Of a stretch of DNA of 45,912 nt, positions 16,801 to 23,267 are shown one piece after another. Source of the stretch: CAYFJO01 sp964343305. GTDB lineage: Bacteria > Planctomycetota > Planctomycetia > Pirellulales > Pirellulaceae. Below the pieces are notes generated by a model. The model was not told where the DNA came from. It saw nothing but the letters and a program-made list of their open reading frames with translations, and did no database searches. Location: positions 1 through 45,912 of the forward strand of contig CAYFJO010000036.1 in NCBI GenBank assembly GCA_964343305.1, read 5' to 3'. A program made the translations under genes and the position numbers. The stretch's first letter is position 1. Each line of letters begins with the position of its first letter.

Positions 16801-17524
16801 CATTCGTCAAATGGTTGAACGCGGAGCCACCGTCCGGATTGATATCCTTCACCAGCACGGTCCCAGCCTCTGTGCCATCGGTCATCCACAATTCCTGACC
16901 ATGCTGGTCGTCCCTGGCAACAAAGAAAACGTGGTCCATGACCGAGGTCAATGAATGAGGCGACGAAGAACTCCAACCAGTTTGAATGTCTTTGACCAGC
17001 ACGGTTCCAGCGGCTGTGCCATCGCTTTTCCAAAGTTCATGACCCCTGCCATGTGTGAAGGCGCTGAAGTACAATGTGCCGTTCGCGTTGATCAACCAAT
17101 TTGGATGGGAACTGGATAAACCGAGGTAGAGATCTTTCAACAATACTGTGCCGGACGTTGTCCCATCACTTTTCCACAACTCTTGTCCATTTGTTCCGTC
17201 GTTGGCACTGAAATAGAGGACGCCATTCACGTTGGCCATCGAATGGATGTTTGCATTCGGGCTGCCAGGATGGATATCCTTGACCAACATCGCTTCCGAC
17301 GTCCCGTCCGTCTTCCACAATTCCCTACCATGCGTTCCGTCGTTTGCAACGAAGAAGGTTGTACTGTTGACTTGTGTGAAGGAGTCAGGCGCGGAACTGC
17401 CCACCAAGTTTGCATCGGCGAGCAACGTGGCGGACGCATCCAGATGCACTCGCCGCTCGAGCGTTTCGACGCGTGGCCGCCACTTGCGTCGCTTGAGACG
17501 ATTCTGTTGCCGGTCGCGGTTCAC
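10847..17524 (-). CDS. Giant ELWxxDGT / VGDWDGDG-repeat protein with two fused modules
   Basis: A 2225-residue repeat protein, start GTG at 17524. The N-terminus carries RKWRPRVETLERRVHLDA, resembling the LEPR motif at the start of many planctomycete exported giants; export route is inference. Two modules follow in tandem: residues ~45-1105 and ~1135-2225. Each has 17 ELWxxDGT repeats, one degenerate terminal repeat (REVWTLD; RQLWMVD) and five blocks with VGDWDGDG and RFYLDxNGDG loops. The blocks' DxDxDG-type loops suggest calcium binding. The second module lacks an LEPR motif of its own, so the gene looks like a fusion of two tandem copies. It ends (TAA, 10847-10849) some 100 bp before the likely start of the third module's gene on the same strand. 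Function unknown; adhesion or envelope structure is plausible. Confidence 0.83.
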   Translation of the reverse strand: MNRDRQQNRLKRRKWRPRVETLERRVHLDASATLLADANLVGSSAPDSFTQVNSTTFFVANDGTHGRELWKTDGTSEAMLVKDIHPGSPNANIHSMANVNGVLYFSANDGTNGQELWKSDGTTSGTVLLKDLYLGLSSSHPNWLINANGTLYFSAFTHGRGHELWKSDGTAAGTVLVKDIQTGWSSSSPHSLTSVMDHVFFVARDDQHGQELWMTDGTEAGTVLVKDINPDGGSAFNHLTNVNGTLFMIANDGTTGNELWKSDGTPSGTVRLTDFQYESAVYATSLVAVGGEAFFTAYDSQLGNELFKSDGTLSGTVLVKDIRPGINGSNLHNLTNVNGLLLFGAYEETNGAELWISDGSEAGTNVLDIIPGSSSSSPDWLANVNGVLYFRAYDDTHGQELWRSGGSMASTSLVKDIVPGSNSSGSFAYFNANGTLLFRANDGVTGDEIWRSDGTPSGTSIVRDIRLSGDSNAHEFTRVGDQMYYVAHDAMHGSELWKSDGTPVGTQLVKDLLPGIQSSSPRRLTNVNGRLYFIANSPSFGPSLWRSDGSEAGTQVVQNLAFDGMAHLDGTLFFSATSVNSPLGVELWKSDGMTSGTAMIKDLFPGQDSSSPQNFVSADGAVYFLANDQTHGRELWKSDGTETGTVLVKDLTTGPNSSSISELTAVGNKVFFRLNQVGQTSQLWNSDGTDAGTSIVPGEGWRSPSGLTSFHGKLFYSARDGLKGTELWNTDGTASGTALVKDILIGTTSSQPRDLTVVNRTLYFRAGRSASELWKSDGTTSGTMLVKDFQTWSPGISGTSLANVNGTLFFVANDGIHGNEIWKSDGTRLGTVLVQDLRTGPDSSSPTNLSSSGGRLYFTADDGVVGREVWTLDHRQPDAIGTHRGNQFYFDENNDGTFSRADDFATAFGAMSGDMPVVGDWDGDGFDNVGVRRRDRFLLDFNGDGRWDSSRDMTYTIGANTDIPIVGDWNGDGRDQIGLKRDNRFYLDFNGNGQWEPAANVLYLFGAALDEPLVGDWNGDGVDQIGVKRDDQYFLDYNGNGMWDPGVDKVYRFAAPTDEPVVGDWDGDGDDQIGAQRGGRFFLDYNSDGRWSYSHDLTRYIGGNNDTPLAGRWRRAQAGNAGVQSSPVTANNMAELVDDAHTQGNSNPIRFAQVGNTTFFVAYDYVHGRELWKTDGTTLGTVLVADIYPGSTGSDPLSLTNVNGTLYFRARDNTNGSELWKSDGTASGTIIVSDIATGTLSSSPENLYNVNGDLLFSANRSVSGRELYKSDGTASGTMMVKNIGFTSSSSSPRWLTQVNTEVFFVAGDHRNGRELWKTDGTASGTVLVKDIAPGTDDSQIGSLTNVSGRLYFSANDGTTGKELWTSDGTEAGTVRLTDFAFGSQSSNASDLVNVNGVLYFRANHTAYGAEVFKSDGTASGTVLVKDIRTGGSWSSPDDLVNVNGVLYFEANDNLGGAELWRSDGSAAGTHRISILPGGNSSSPSNLTNLNGMLLFSASDLSNGKELWISDGTESGTHLVRDIWPGSDSSLIGQMFSHNGIALFRANDVTHGHELWRSDGTAGGTWLLKNILATGEANLNQLTNVDGTLFYTANDGTHGTELWKSDGTASGTMMVDDLRAGQASSSPNYLTNVNGTLYFGAWTQYGHELWKSDGTEAGTVMVRDIRIGVGSSSPRHFVNVNGTLFFEAYEPSAGRGLWMSDGTEAGTQVVKSNGDFYSIGGQMTNANGMLYFVAKSEASGGELWKSDGTPSGTVLVKDINPGSDSSSIDEITPVGDLIYFRARTETHGSELWRSDGTETGTVLVSDLRTGAGGSSPSELTNVDGTLYFRVSVSAGNLWKTDGSMLGVVQVRDLDTDGRFRGARDLVNMNGQLYFRSSYTGSEIWKSDGTISGTVLVRDFSTLTRFSSSKQLINVNGTLYFTANDTLHGSELWQSDGTFSGTTLVRDVLPGEESSLVDKLTNANGRLFFTAKGSGTHRQLWMVDNRKPDSIGVHGGNRFHVDSNGDGRLTIAGDATLSFTVSAGETPIIGDWDGDGFDDVGVHAGNQFHLDTNHSGQWEVADAVYTFGLPTDLPIIGDWDGDGRDQIGVKRGNQFRLDTNGNGHWDEGIDRVYMIGLAADAALVGDWDGDGKDNLGVKRNNRYYLDTDGDGVWIASDDEVHQFGNPNDIPVIGDWDGDGVDQLGVRRDDRFYLDQNGDGRWTVADDLIRIAGSPTDTPLAGRWKAIS
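10853..14070 (-). repeat. Repeat module 2: 17+1 ELWxxDGT repeats then 5 VGDWDGDG blocks
   Basis: Second module of the 2225-residue protein, bounds approximate. It has the same count as modules 1 and 3: 17 repeats, a terminal RQLWMVD, and five Asp-rich blocks ending in DTPLAGRWKAIS, which is also the protein's C-terminus. Repeat 5 has VRLTDF and repeat 6 has AEVFKSDGT. A linker of about 30 residues (near 14090-14180) joins it to module 1. Confidence 0.75.
14180..17400 (-). repeat. Repeat module 1: 17+1 ELWxxDGT repeats then 5 VGDWDGDG blocks
   Basis: First module of the 2225-residue protein, bounds approximate. By hand count there are 17 ELWxxDGT-type repeats (some degenerate, such as QELWRSGGS and PSLWRSDGS) and a terminal REVWTLD, then five Asp-rich blocks ending in DTPLAGRW. 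Repeat 5 has VRLTDF and repeat 6 has NELFKSDGT. Confidence 0.75.
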
Positions 17525-17748
17525 AATCGGATGGTCCCCAAAACTCGTAATTCAACTCGACTACTTTACCCTGACGACCAAAAGAACTCAATGAATGTCG
17601 CGAGTTTTCGCGGATTCACTCCAAAATCAAGGGCACGCGATGGCTGGAAATGAGGCCACTACGTGTGGTAAGATAGTTTGAGAATTTCAATACCCACCGG
17701 CCCGGAATTCACGGCCGAAATTGCCTACCTAATTCGAAGGAGCCCAGT

Positions 17749-19206
17749 ATGAGTAAACGCACACGTCGTCAGTTTTTGGAAGATTCGATGTTCGCCACCG
17801 CGGCGGCCGTGGCAGCGAGTTCCACTCCGCAGTTGTTTGCCGAAGAGGAAGGCAGCTCCAGCCCCAACGAGCGATTGAATGTTGCAGTGGTCGGTGTGCG
17901 TGGGCGCGGCGGCAGTCACATCGGTGCGTTTGCCGGAAAGAAGGATTCGCACATTACCTACATCTGCGATGCCGATCGTGAAGTTGGGAAAAAGCGGGCA
18001 GCCGAGGTTGGCAAGCGGCAAGGTGGCAAGGCACCGAAGTTTGTCGAGGATATTCGCGAAGTCCTGGATGACAAGACCGTCGATGTTGTCAGCATCGCGA
18101 CGCCCAACCACTGGCATGCGTTGGGTGCGATCTGGTCGATTCAAGCTGGCAAAGATGTTTACGTTGAAAAGCCGGTGAGCCACAACGTGAGCGAAGGCCG
18201 CCGGATTGTCGAAGCGGCTCGTAAGCATCAGAAGATCTGTCAGACCGGCACTCAATCCCGTTCGAACCCTGGCATGATCGACGCGATTAATTACGTTCAT
18301 GAAGGCAAGATCGGCAAAGTCAAAGTCGCGCGCGGATTGTGTTACAAGCCGCGTGGATCGATTGGCGAACGAGGCAGCTATGACCCGCCCGCCGAAGTGA
18401 ATTACAGCCTGTGGCTTGGTCCCGCGGAATTCTCCCCGGTCACCCGCAAGCGTTTCCATTACGATTGGCATTGGCAATGGCCCTATGGCAACGGCGATTT
18501 GGGCAACCAAGGCATCCATCAAATGGACCTCGCACGCTGGGGACTGGGCGTGGACTCGCTCAGCAACAGCATCTTCAGCTATGGCGGACGATTCTCCTAC
18601 GTGGACGCCGGCGACACGGCGAACACGCAAGTGGTTGTGCACGACTATGACGACCAGTCACTTGTGTTCGAAGTTCGTGGTCTGAAGACTGGCGGTTACA
18701 AGAACTCGAAGATTGGCGTGATCTTTGAAGGCACCGATGGCTACGTCGTGATGACGACCTATCACAGCGGAGCTGCGTTTGACCTGGACGGCAACAAAGT
18801 CCAGGAGTTCAAAGGAACGGCCGACCACTTTGGCAACTTTGTCAAAGCCGTCCGCAGTCGCAAGATCACCGACTTGAACGCCGACATCGAGCAAGGACAC
18901 CTGTCGAGCGCGTTGTGCCATCTGGGCAACATTTCGTACAAGCTCGGTGAACCGGTGAATGCCAAGGACGCGGAGAAGAGCATCGCGATGGTCAAGTCGA
19001 CCGACGATTCCCGGGCGACGCTCGAGCGAACTCTTGCCCATCTTCAAGACAACGGCGTAGATTTGGACGAAACGCAGTTGAACATGGGCCCACAACTGGC
19101 GTTCAACCCCAAGGTAGAAAAGTTCCTGGACAACGAAGCGGCCGATGCAATGTTGACGCGCAAGTATCGCAAGCCGTTTGTCGTGCCTGACCAAGGCCAG
19201 GTGTAA
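17749..19206 (+). CDS. Tat-exported Gfo/Idh/MocA family oxidoreductase
   Basis: NAD(P)-dependent sugar or inositol dehydrogenase-type protein, 485 residues. The start ATG at 17749 has AAGGAG seven bases upstream. The N-terminus has a Tat-like signal (RRQFLEDSMFATAAAVAAS), so it probably works in the periplasm with its cofactor loaded before export. The Rossmann part starts near residue 44 (LNVAVVGVRGRGG). VYVEKPVSHN holds the family's EKP motif with the catalytic-region lysine. The region after ~residue 190 is the substrate-binding fold. Many planctomycetes carry dozens of such paralogs and specific substrates are mostly unknown. It stands alone: a giant repeat gene diverges on its left and a terminator (19232-19262) follows on its right. 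Confidence 0.93.
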   Translation: MSKRTRRQFLEDSMFATAAAVAASSTPQLFAEEEGSSSPNERLNVAVVGVRGRGGSHIGAFAGKKDSHITYICDADREVGKKRAAEVGKRQGGKAPKFVEDIREVLDDKTVDVVSIATPNHWHALGAIWSIQAGKDVYVEKPVSHNVSEGRRIVEAARKHQKICQTGTQSRSNPGMIDAINYVHEGKIGKVKVARGLCYKPRGSIGERGSYDPPAEVNYSLWLGPAEFSPVTRKRFHYDWHWQWPYGNGDLGNQGIHQMDLARWGLGVDSLSNSIFSYGGRFSYVDAGDTANTQVVVHDYDDQSLVFEVRGLKTGGYKNSKIGVIFEGTDGYVVMTTYHSGAAFDLDGNKVQEFKGTADHFGNFVKAVRSRKITDLNADIEQGHLSSALCHLGNISYKLGEPVNAKDAEKSIAMVKSTDDSRATLERTLAHLQDNGVDLDETQLNMGPQLAFNPKVEKFLDNEAADAMLTRKYRKPFVVPDQGQV

Positions 19207-19231
19207 CACATAACGAGTAGATCGTATTAAG

Positions 19232-19262
19232 GGCGTTGAGGCTTTTGCTTCAACGCCTTTTT
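19232..19262 (+). terminator. Rho-independent terminator after the oxidoreductase
   Basis: GGCGTTGAGG (19232-19241) pairs with CTTCAACGCC (19248-19257), ten pairs with one G-U, around a six-base loop. A run of five T follows (19258-19262). It lies 26 bp past the oxidoreductase stop and before the small membrane protein gene, so it separates two transcription units. Confidence 0.8.
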
Positions 19263-19290
19263 CTACAAACAGTGCCTGCTGCCGGAAGCT

Positions 19291-19608
19291 ATGGAAAACG
19301 ACTTCTACAAATCGCAAGCCCGCCACTACCGTCAATGCCGTCGCGAAGCAATCGTTGTCGGCGTCATTTGGGTCGTGGCACTGGCGTGGTGCACCTCAAC
19401 GTTCATCACGATGGGCTACGTTCCGGCGGATCAGCGTCCGGAGGTGCCCGACATGGTTTGGGGAATTCCCGCTTGGGTCTTCTGGGGATTGTACGTGCCG
19501 TGGATCGTGTTGATCGGCGTCACATGGTGGTTCGCGATTTTCGTACTCAAGGATGACGAACCGTACGCGGAGCCGCCGAAAGGTAAGCATGATGCTGCTG
19601 GCGACTGA
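19291..19608 (+). CDS. Small two-helix membrane protein (DUF997/YhdT-like)
   Basis: A 105-residue protein with two hydrophobic stretches, about residues 21-40 (AIVVGVIWVVALAWCTSTF) and 62-86 (AWVFWGLYVPWIVLIGVTWW). Its size, two helices and position directly before a sodium:solute symporter gene match the DUF997/YhdT group, which lies beside pantothenate-type symporters in many bacteria. The start ATG at 19291 has GGAAG upstream. The symporter's likely start (19589) lies inside the end of this gene, so the two are probably translationally coupled. It may be a small partner of the transporter; that role is inferred from context. Confidence 0.7.
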   Translation: MENDFYKSQARHYRQCRREAIVVGVIWVVALAWCTSTFITMGYVPADQRPEVPDMVWGIPAWVFWGLYVPWIVLIGVTWWFAIFVLKDDEPYAEPPKGKHDAAGD

Positions 19609-21208
19609 GTTTTGGGATCGCTTTGCGATTCTCACGCCGTTCGTTGGATACCTTGTCGGCGTCTTTGTAATCGCGATTGTTGCTCATCGTTATTTAAAGG
19701 GTGCCGATTTCGAATCCGAGTACTATGTCGGTGGACGGAATTTTGGGGCCTGGGTCTTGGCCATGTCGTGGGTGGCAACGTTGGCCAGTGGTGGCTCGTT
19801 TCTTGGCTATCCATCGTTAATCAACTCCTATGGTTGGACGATGGCGTTCTGGGTTAGCGGATCCGTTGTCACGGCACTTATTGGACTTGGAATCGTTGCA
19901 AAGCGCATCAACCGCTTGGCGAGACAGACTGGTGCTCTGACCTTGGTCGATTTGTTCCGTGATCGCTTTCAGAGTGTCTCAATTAGTATTGCCTATCCGC
20001 TAGTGATTGTTTTCGTAACGTCGGTTTACTTGGTTGCGCAGTTTGCATTTGGAGCCAAGATATTGGCAAACATATTGCAGGTTCCTTATTCATGGGCCTT
20101 GTTTGTTTTCGCGTTGTCCGTCGTTGCCTACACAACTTACGGTGGATTCCGCGCCGTTGCTTGGACGGACACGATGCAGGGAATCGTGATGATTGTGGGC
20201 ATTGTGTTATTGGTGCCTTTCGCCTTGTATGCCGTCAGTGGGATGGAAAACGCCACACTTGCGCTGCGGGATCGCGTCGATCCCGCAGCGCAAGTGAATG
20301 GCTTACCGCAAGAGAAACATGCTTATCTTTACGGACCTGGACCTCAGAAAATCACGAACGATGTCAAGAACCGGCTTCAACAAGGAGACCCAGCGCCGCC
20401 AGATAATCCGTTGAACGATCCGTGGTTACCGATGAGCTTGGGAATCTCCTTCTTCATGCTGCGGTCTCTCGGCGCATTAATGATGCCCACCACCGTACCC
20501 CGGATGCTGGCGTTTAGAGACACCAAGTCGCTGCGCCGCGCGCTATATTTGCTTGGACCCTATATCTTTCTGATGTACGGCAGCAGTCTCATTACGATGA
20601 ATTGCGCCCATAGTTTGAATGATGGCTTAGGGCTTGGCTTGAAACCCTACGAGTCCGACCAGGCAGTCCCCCAACTCGCTCAGATCGTGGCACCCAAATG
20701 GTTGGCCGGGTTTATTATTGCCGCGCCATTCGCTGCCGTGATGTCGACCGTCGATTCAGGACTATTGGTTGTAAGTTCTTCGGTCGTGCGGGACATGGTC
20801 CAGCGCGTCTGGTATCCAGACCTGTCAGAAAAGTGGACCAAGAGACTAAGCTACGCAGTCACTGGCGGCGCCGGTTTCATCGTATTTACGGTTGCCCTAT
20901 TGACCGAACCGACGTTTGCTCAACCGTGGGTGATCTATTATTCGGCGGGAAGTGCGTCCGCGCTCTTTTGGCCTGGATTGGCCGCATTGTATTGGAGGCG
21001 AGCTACGACGGCGGGCATGGTGTGTGGGCTCGTTGGAGGTATCGTCGTTTTTGCGATTTGCCACCAAGCGAAACCGTTTCACCAAACAGTTCCGATGCAC
21101 GCGTTTGTCTATGGCTTTACGGCCTCGGCCGCGCTTACGGTGCTCGTAAGTCTCTCCACGCCACCCCAAACCGCTCATGAACTTGATCGTTACTTTGGTC
21201 GTGATTAA
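19589..21208 (+). CDS. Sodium:solute symporter family protein
   Basis: Membrane transporter of the SSS family with about 12-13 hydrophobic helices, roughly 539 residues. Typical features are the early YYVGGRNFGAWVLAMSWVAT segment, the GYPSLINSYG stretch and the TYGGFRAVAWTDTMQGIVM stretch, which is close to the sodium-site region of the family. The open frame reaches back to 19553, but the tandem ATGs at 19589/19592 are preceded by AAAGG and start right before the first helix region. They overlap the end of the small membrane protein gene by about 20 bp. Overall resemblance is to PanF-type symporters. The substrate cannot be read from sequence. Confidence 0.9.
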   Translation: MMLLATEFWDRFAILTPFVGYLVGVFVIAIVAHRYLKGADFESEYYVGGRNFGAWVLAMSWVATLASGGSFLGYPSLINSYGWTMAFWVSGSVVTALIGLGIVAKRINRLARQTGALTLVDLFRDRFQSVSISIAYPLVIVFVTSVYLVAQFAFGAKILANILQVPYSWALFVFALSVVAYTTYGGFRAVAWTDTMQGIVMIVGIVLLVPFALYAVSGMENATLALRDRVDPAAQVNGLPQEKHAYLYGPGPQKITNDVKNRLQQGDPAPPDNPLNDPWLPMSLGISFFMLRSLGALMMPTTVPRMLAFRDTKSLRRALYLLGPYIFLMYGSSLITMNCAHSLNDGLGLGLKPYESDQAVPQLAQIVAPKWLAGFIIAAPFAAVMSTVDSGLLVVSSSVVRDMVQRVWYPDLSEKWTKRLSYAVTGGAGFIVFTVALLTEPTFAQPWVIYYSAGSASALFWPGLAALYWRRATTAGMVCGLVGGIVVFAICHQAKPFHQTVPMHAFVYGFTASAALTVLVSLSTPPQTAHELDRYFGRD

Positions 21209-21291
21209 CGTGGAACTTCCAATCCACAAACATCGATGCTGGTCGACGGAAGTTGGAATTCCGATGTTTACTACCACAAAAGGTTAGTTGG

Positions 21292-22287
21292 ATGAAACTC
21301 TTTCAAGCAATCATCGTTCCCGCGTTCCTCGTCTGTTCGTTATCTAGTTTTGGTGACGATATTGCCACGTCCAGCGTCAAAATGGAAGGCGATGTCGCAT
21401 TCACCGAAGGTCCGGTGTGGCATCCCAGCGACAACGTCTACTTCTCGGACATTCGCAACAACCGCATCATGCGGCGCGACGCCAATGGCCAGATGCACGT
21501 GTTTCGCGCGCCGTCGGGCCGCACCAACGGCATGGTGTTCGATTTGCAAGGGCGGCTGATTTGCTGCGAAGGCGGCGGAGCGGAAAGCAATCGTCGCGTG
21601 ACGCGAACGGAACTGAACGGCACGATCACCGTGCTGGCGACCCACTACCAAAGCAAGCGACTGAATTCGCCGAACGATATTACGATCGACAGCCGCGGCA
21701 GACTTTATTTCTCCGATCCGCGTTATCGCGATCGTCGCAGCGTCGAGCAAGTCGACAAGCACGGGCAACAGATCGACGGCGTCTATCGCATCGACTTGGA
21801 CGGGACGATCGACCGTATCATCGCACACGAAGTCGATCGGCCAAATGGAATCGCGATTTCACCAGACGATCGACATTTGTTTGTCGCGGACAACAACAAC
21901 GACCGGGCCGGCAACAACCGCAAGCTGTGGCGATTCGACTTGCTAAAGAAAGGCAACGTCGATCTCGACAGCCGCAAGCTGTTGTTCGACTGGGGCACCG
22001 ATCGCGGTCCCGACGGCATGGCAATCGACAGCGAAGGACGCCTCTACGTCACTGCCGGGTTCAATCGGCCGAACCCTCCCGCGCAAACGTCAAAAGTCTA
22101 TAAAACCGGCATCTATGTGATTACCAGTGATGGCAAACTGGTCGATTTCATCCCCGTGTCCGCGGACATGATCACCAACTGCTGTTTCGGCGGCGTCGAC
22201 CGTAAAACACTCTTCATAACCGCCGGACACGTGCTGTGGAGTGTTCGTGTTAAAACGCCAGGGCACGTCGCCTGGCCCGCGAAATAG
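21292..22287 (+). CDS. SMP-30/gluconolactonase-like beta-propeller, exported
   Basis: Six-bladed propeller hydrolase of the SMP-30/gluconolactonase/LRE family, about 331 residues. ATG 21292 begins a signal peptide (KLFQAIIVPAFLVCSLSSFG); the frame's earlier opening at 21253 would mask it. Family residues are visible: the metal-site Glu in EGPVWHP, the Asn in LNSPNDI, and Asp in GPDGMAID. These proteins open lactones of sugar acids or related esters using a divalent metal. Placement after a transporter and downstream of a sugar dehydrogenase-like gene fits carbohydrate oxidation, but the gap from the symporter stop (83 bp) leaves co-transcription open. Confidence 0.88.
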   Translation: MKLFQAIIVPAFLVCSLSSFGDDIATSSVKMEGDVAFTEGPVWHPSDNVYFSDIRNNRIMRRDANGQMHVFRAPSGRTNGMVFDLQGRLICCEGGGAESNRRVTRTELNGTITVLATHYQSKRLNSPNDITIDSRGRLYFSDPRYRDRRSVEQVDKHGQQIDGVYRIDLDGTIDRIIAHEVDRPNGIAISPDDRHLFVADNNNDRAGNNRKLWRFDLLKKGNVDLDSRKLLFDWGTDRGPDGMAIDSEGRLYVTAGFNRPNPPAQTSKVYKTGIYVITSDGKLVDFIPVSADMITNCCFGGVDRKTLFITAGHVLWSVRVKTPGHVAWPAK

Positions 22288-22457
22288 ACGCCGGCGCCAT
22301 TCACTCCCCACCACCACTCTGAATTCTGCAAGTGCAATAACATTTATTTATGGGAGCCGATTTGGGCGAGCGGCGGGTGAAAACCGTCCTACTGGTAAGT
22401 CACTTTCTGCTGCTCGCCTAGGTGGTCAGAATTTGTAAGAATTCCTGCGCCACTTAG

Positions 22458-22485
22458 TTGCATCGCCAAATGGAACCCGTATAAT
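22458..22485 (+). promoter_or_regulatory. Sigma-70-type promoter candidate for the molybdenum hydroxylase operon
   Basis: TTGCAT (22458-22463), a 16-bp spacer, then a perfect TATAAT (22480-22485). It is placed upstream of the exported iron-sulfur subunit gene and would start RNA near 22492. Based only on consensus match and position. Confidence 0.45.
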
Positions 22486-22534
22486 CGGCGGCGTTAGGAT
22501 CAATCGGCGTCGATACGTTACGGACTGCACTACT

Positions 22535-22630
22535 CTTCAAGAATTATCGTGCCGGCCGTTCGCAATGCTCGCCCTGCGATTCTCGCAAAGAAACGAACTG
22601 CGAAATAACTCGTGACCCAAGTTCTTGAAG
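22535..22630 (+). promoter_or_regulatory. Nested inverted repeats in the operon leader (candidate cis-regulatory RNA)
   Basis: Three perfect complements nest inside one another: CTTCAAGAA (22535-22543) with TTCTTGAAG (22622-22630); TTCGCA (22559-22564) with TGCGAA (22599-22604); TGCGA (22575-22579) with TCGCA (22583-22587). The outermost stem ends on the bases that begin the likely ribosome-binding stretch AAGGGTGA (22628-22635), so its pairing could hide the start of translation. I cannot match it to a known riboswitch class by eye. Molybdenum-cofactor riboswitches control such genes in other bacteria, but I do not claim homology. Confidence 0.35.
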
Positions 22631-22640
22631 GGTGAAGCTT

Positions 22641-23267
22641 ATGACGGAGTCTACCAAGAATTCAGGACCCAAAAATCCAGGAACGAGCGGCGGTTTTAAT
22701 CGTCGCGATTTTCTCAAAGGGTCCGGAGCCGTTGCCGCCACCGCGGCACTGGCCGCTCAGCAGGCCGAAGCCGCTGAGAAAGAAAAGAAAATCAAGAAAG
22801 GCAAGAGCACCATCATGCTCAACGTCAACGGGAGCGACCACAAATTGACGGTCGAAAACCGCACGACGTTGCTCGAAGCTCTGCGTTACAATCTCGATCT
22901 GACCGGTGCCAAGCCCGTCAGTGTTTCGGATGGCTCCAGCGGTGCGAGCACCGTGCTGGTCGATGGCAAGCCGATGTTGGCCTACGACATGTTGGCCGTC
23001 GCTCAAGAAGGCAAAAAGATCGAAACGGTCGAAAGCCTCGGTGGCAAGAATCCGGATGCGGTCCCCAAAGCCTTTGTTCAGCATGACGCCGAACAATGCG
23101 GCTTTTGCACGCCCGGTTTTGTTGTCGCCGTTCGTGCGTTCCTGAACAAGAACCCCAAAGCGACAGACGACGATATTCGCAAGGGTCTCAACGGCAACCT
23201 CTGCCGCTGTGGTACCTACGCGAACATCATCGAAGCCGCGGCTGCTGTTGTGAAAGGAGATGCATAA
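22641..23267 (+). CDS. Tat-exported (2Fe-2S) subunit of a molybdenum hydroxylase, one cluster motif missing
   Basis: Small iron-sulfur subunit of a xanthine dehydrogenase/aldehyde oxidoreductase family enzyme (PaoA-like), 208 residues from ATG 22641, which has AGGGTGA upstream. A Tat signal (NRRDFLKGSGAVAATAALAA) points to the periplasm. The C-terminal helical [2Fe-2S] domain keeps its cysteines (CGFCTPG ... CRCGTY). The N-terminal plant-ferredoxin fold is recognisable (LNVNG ... LLEALRYNLDLTG ... TVLVDGKP), but the usual GCxxGxCGACTVL reads PVSVSDGSSGASTVL and the later Cys after DG is also absent. The second cluster therefore cannot be bound in the normal way. Its stop overlaps the next start by one base (TAATG). 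The molybdenum and FAD subunits follow. Confidence 0.92.
   Translation: MTESTKNSGPKNPGTSGGFNRRDFLKGSGAVAATAALAAQQAEAAEKEKKIKKGKSTIMLNVNGSDHKLTVENRTTLLEALRYNLDLTGAKPVSVSDGSSGASTVLVDGKPMLAYDMLAVAQEGKKIETVESLGGKNPDAVPKAFVQHDAEQCGFCTPGFVVAVRAFLNKNPKATDDDIRKGLNGNLCRCGTYANIIEAAAAVVKGDA

Larger units (their letters stand above)
22288..22640. other. Gene-free leader region of the molybdenum hydroxylase operon
   Basis: No gene seen. The left part holds an imperfect hairpin: GGCGAGCGGC (22365-22374) against GCTGCTCGCC (22409-22418), one mismatch. A promoter candidate lies at 22458-22485. From about 22492 to the start codon the sequence would be a leader of ~150 nt with three nested inverted repeats, described separately. 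Confidence 0.55.

Noticed and set aside
7400..17400. Regularly spaced DNA repeats that could suggest a CRISPR array or satellite
   Set aside because: Repeat units are ~140 bp, degenerate at DNA level and in one frame; they encode ELWxxDGT protein repeats. No cas genes are near.
23096..23266. 57-residue N-terminal extension of the molybdenum subunit
   Set aside because: It would overlap the small subunit's Cys-rich end in another frame. The ATG at 23267 has a ribosome site and the family's usual start.
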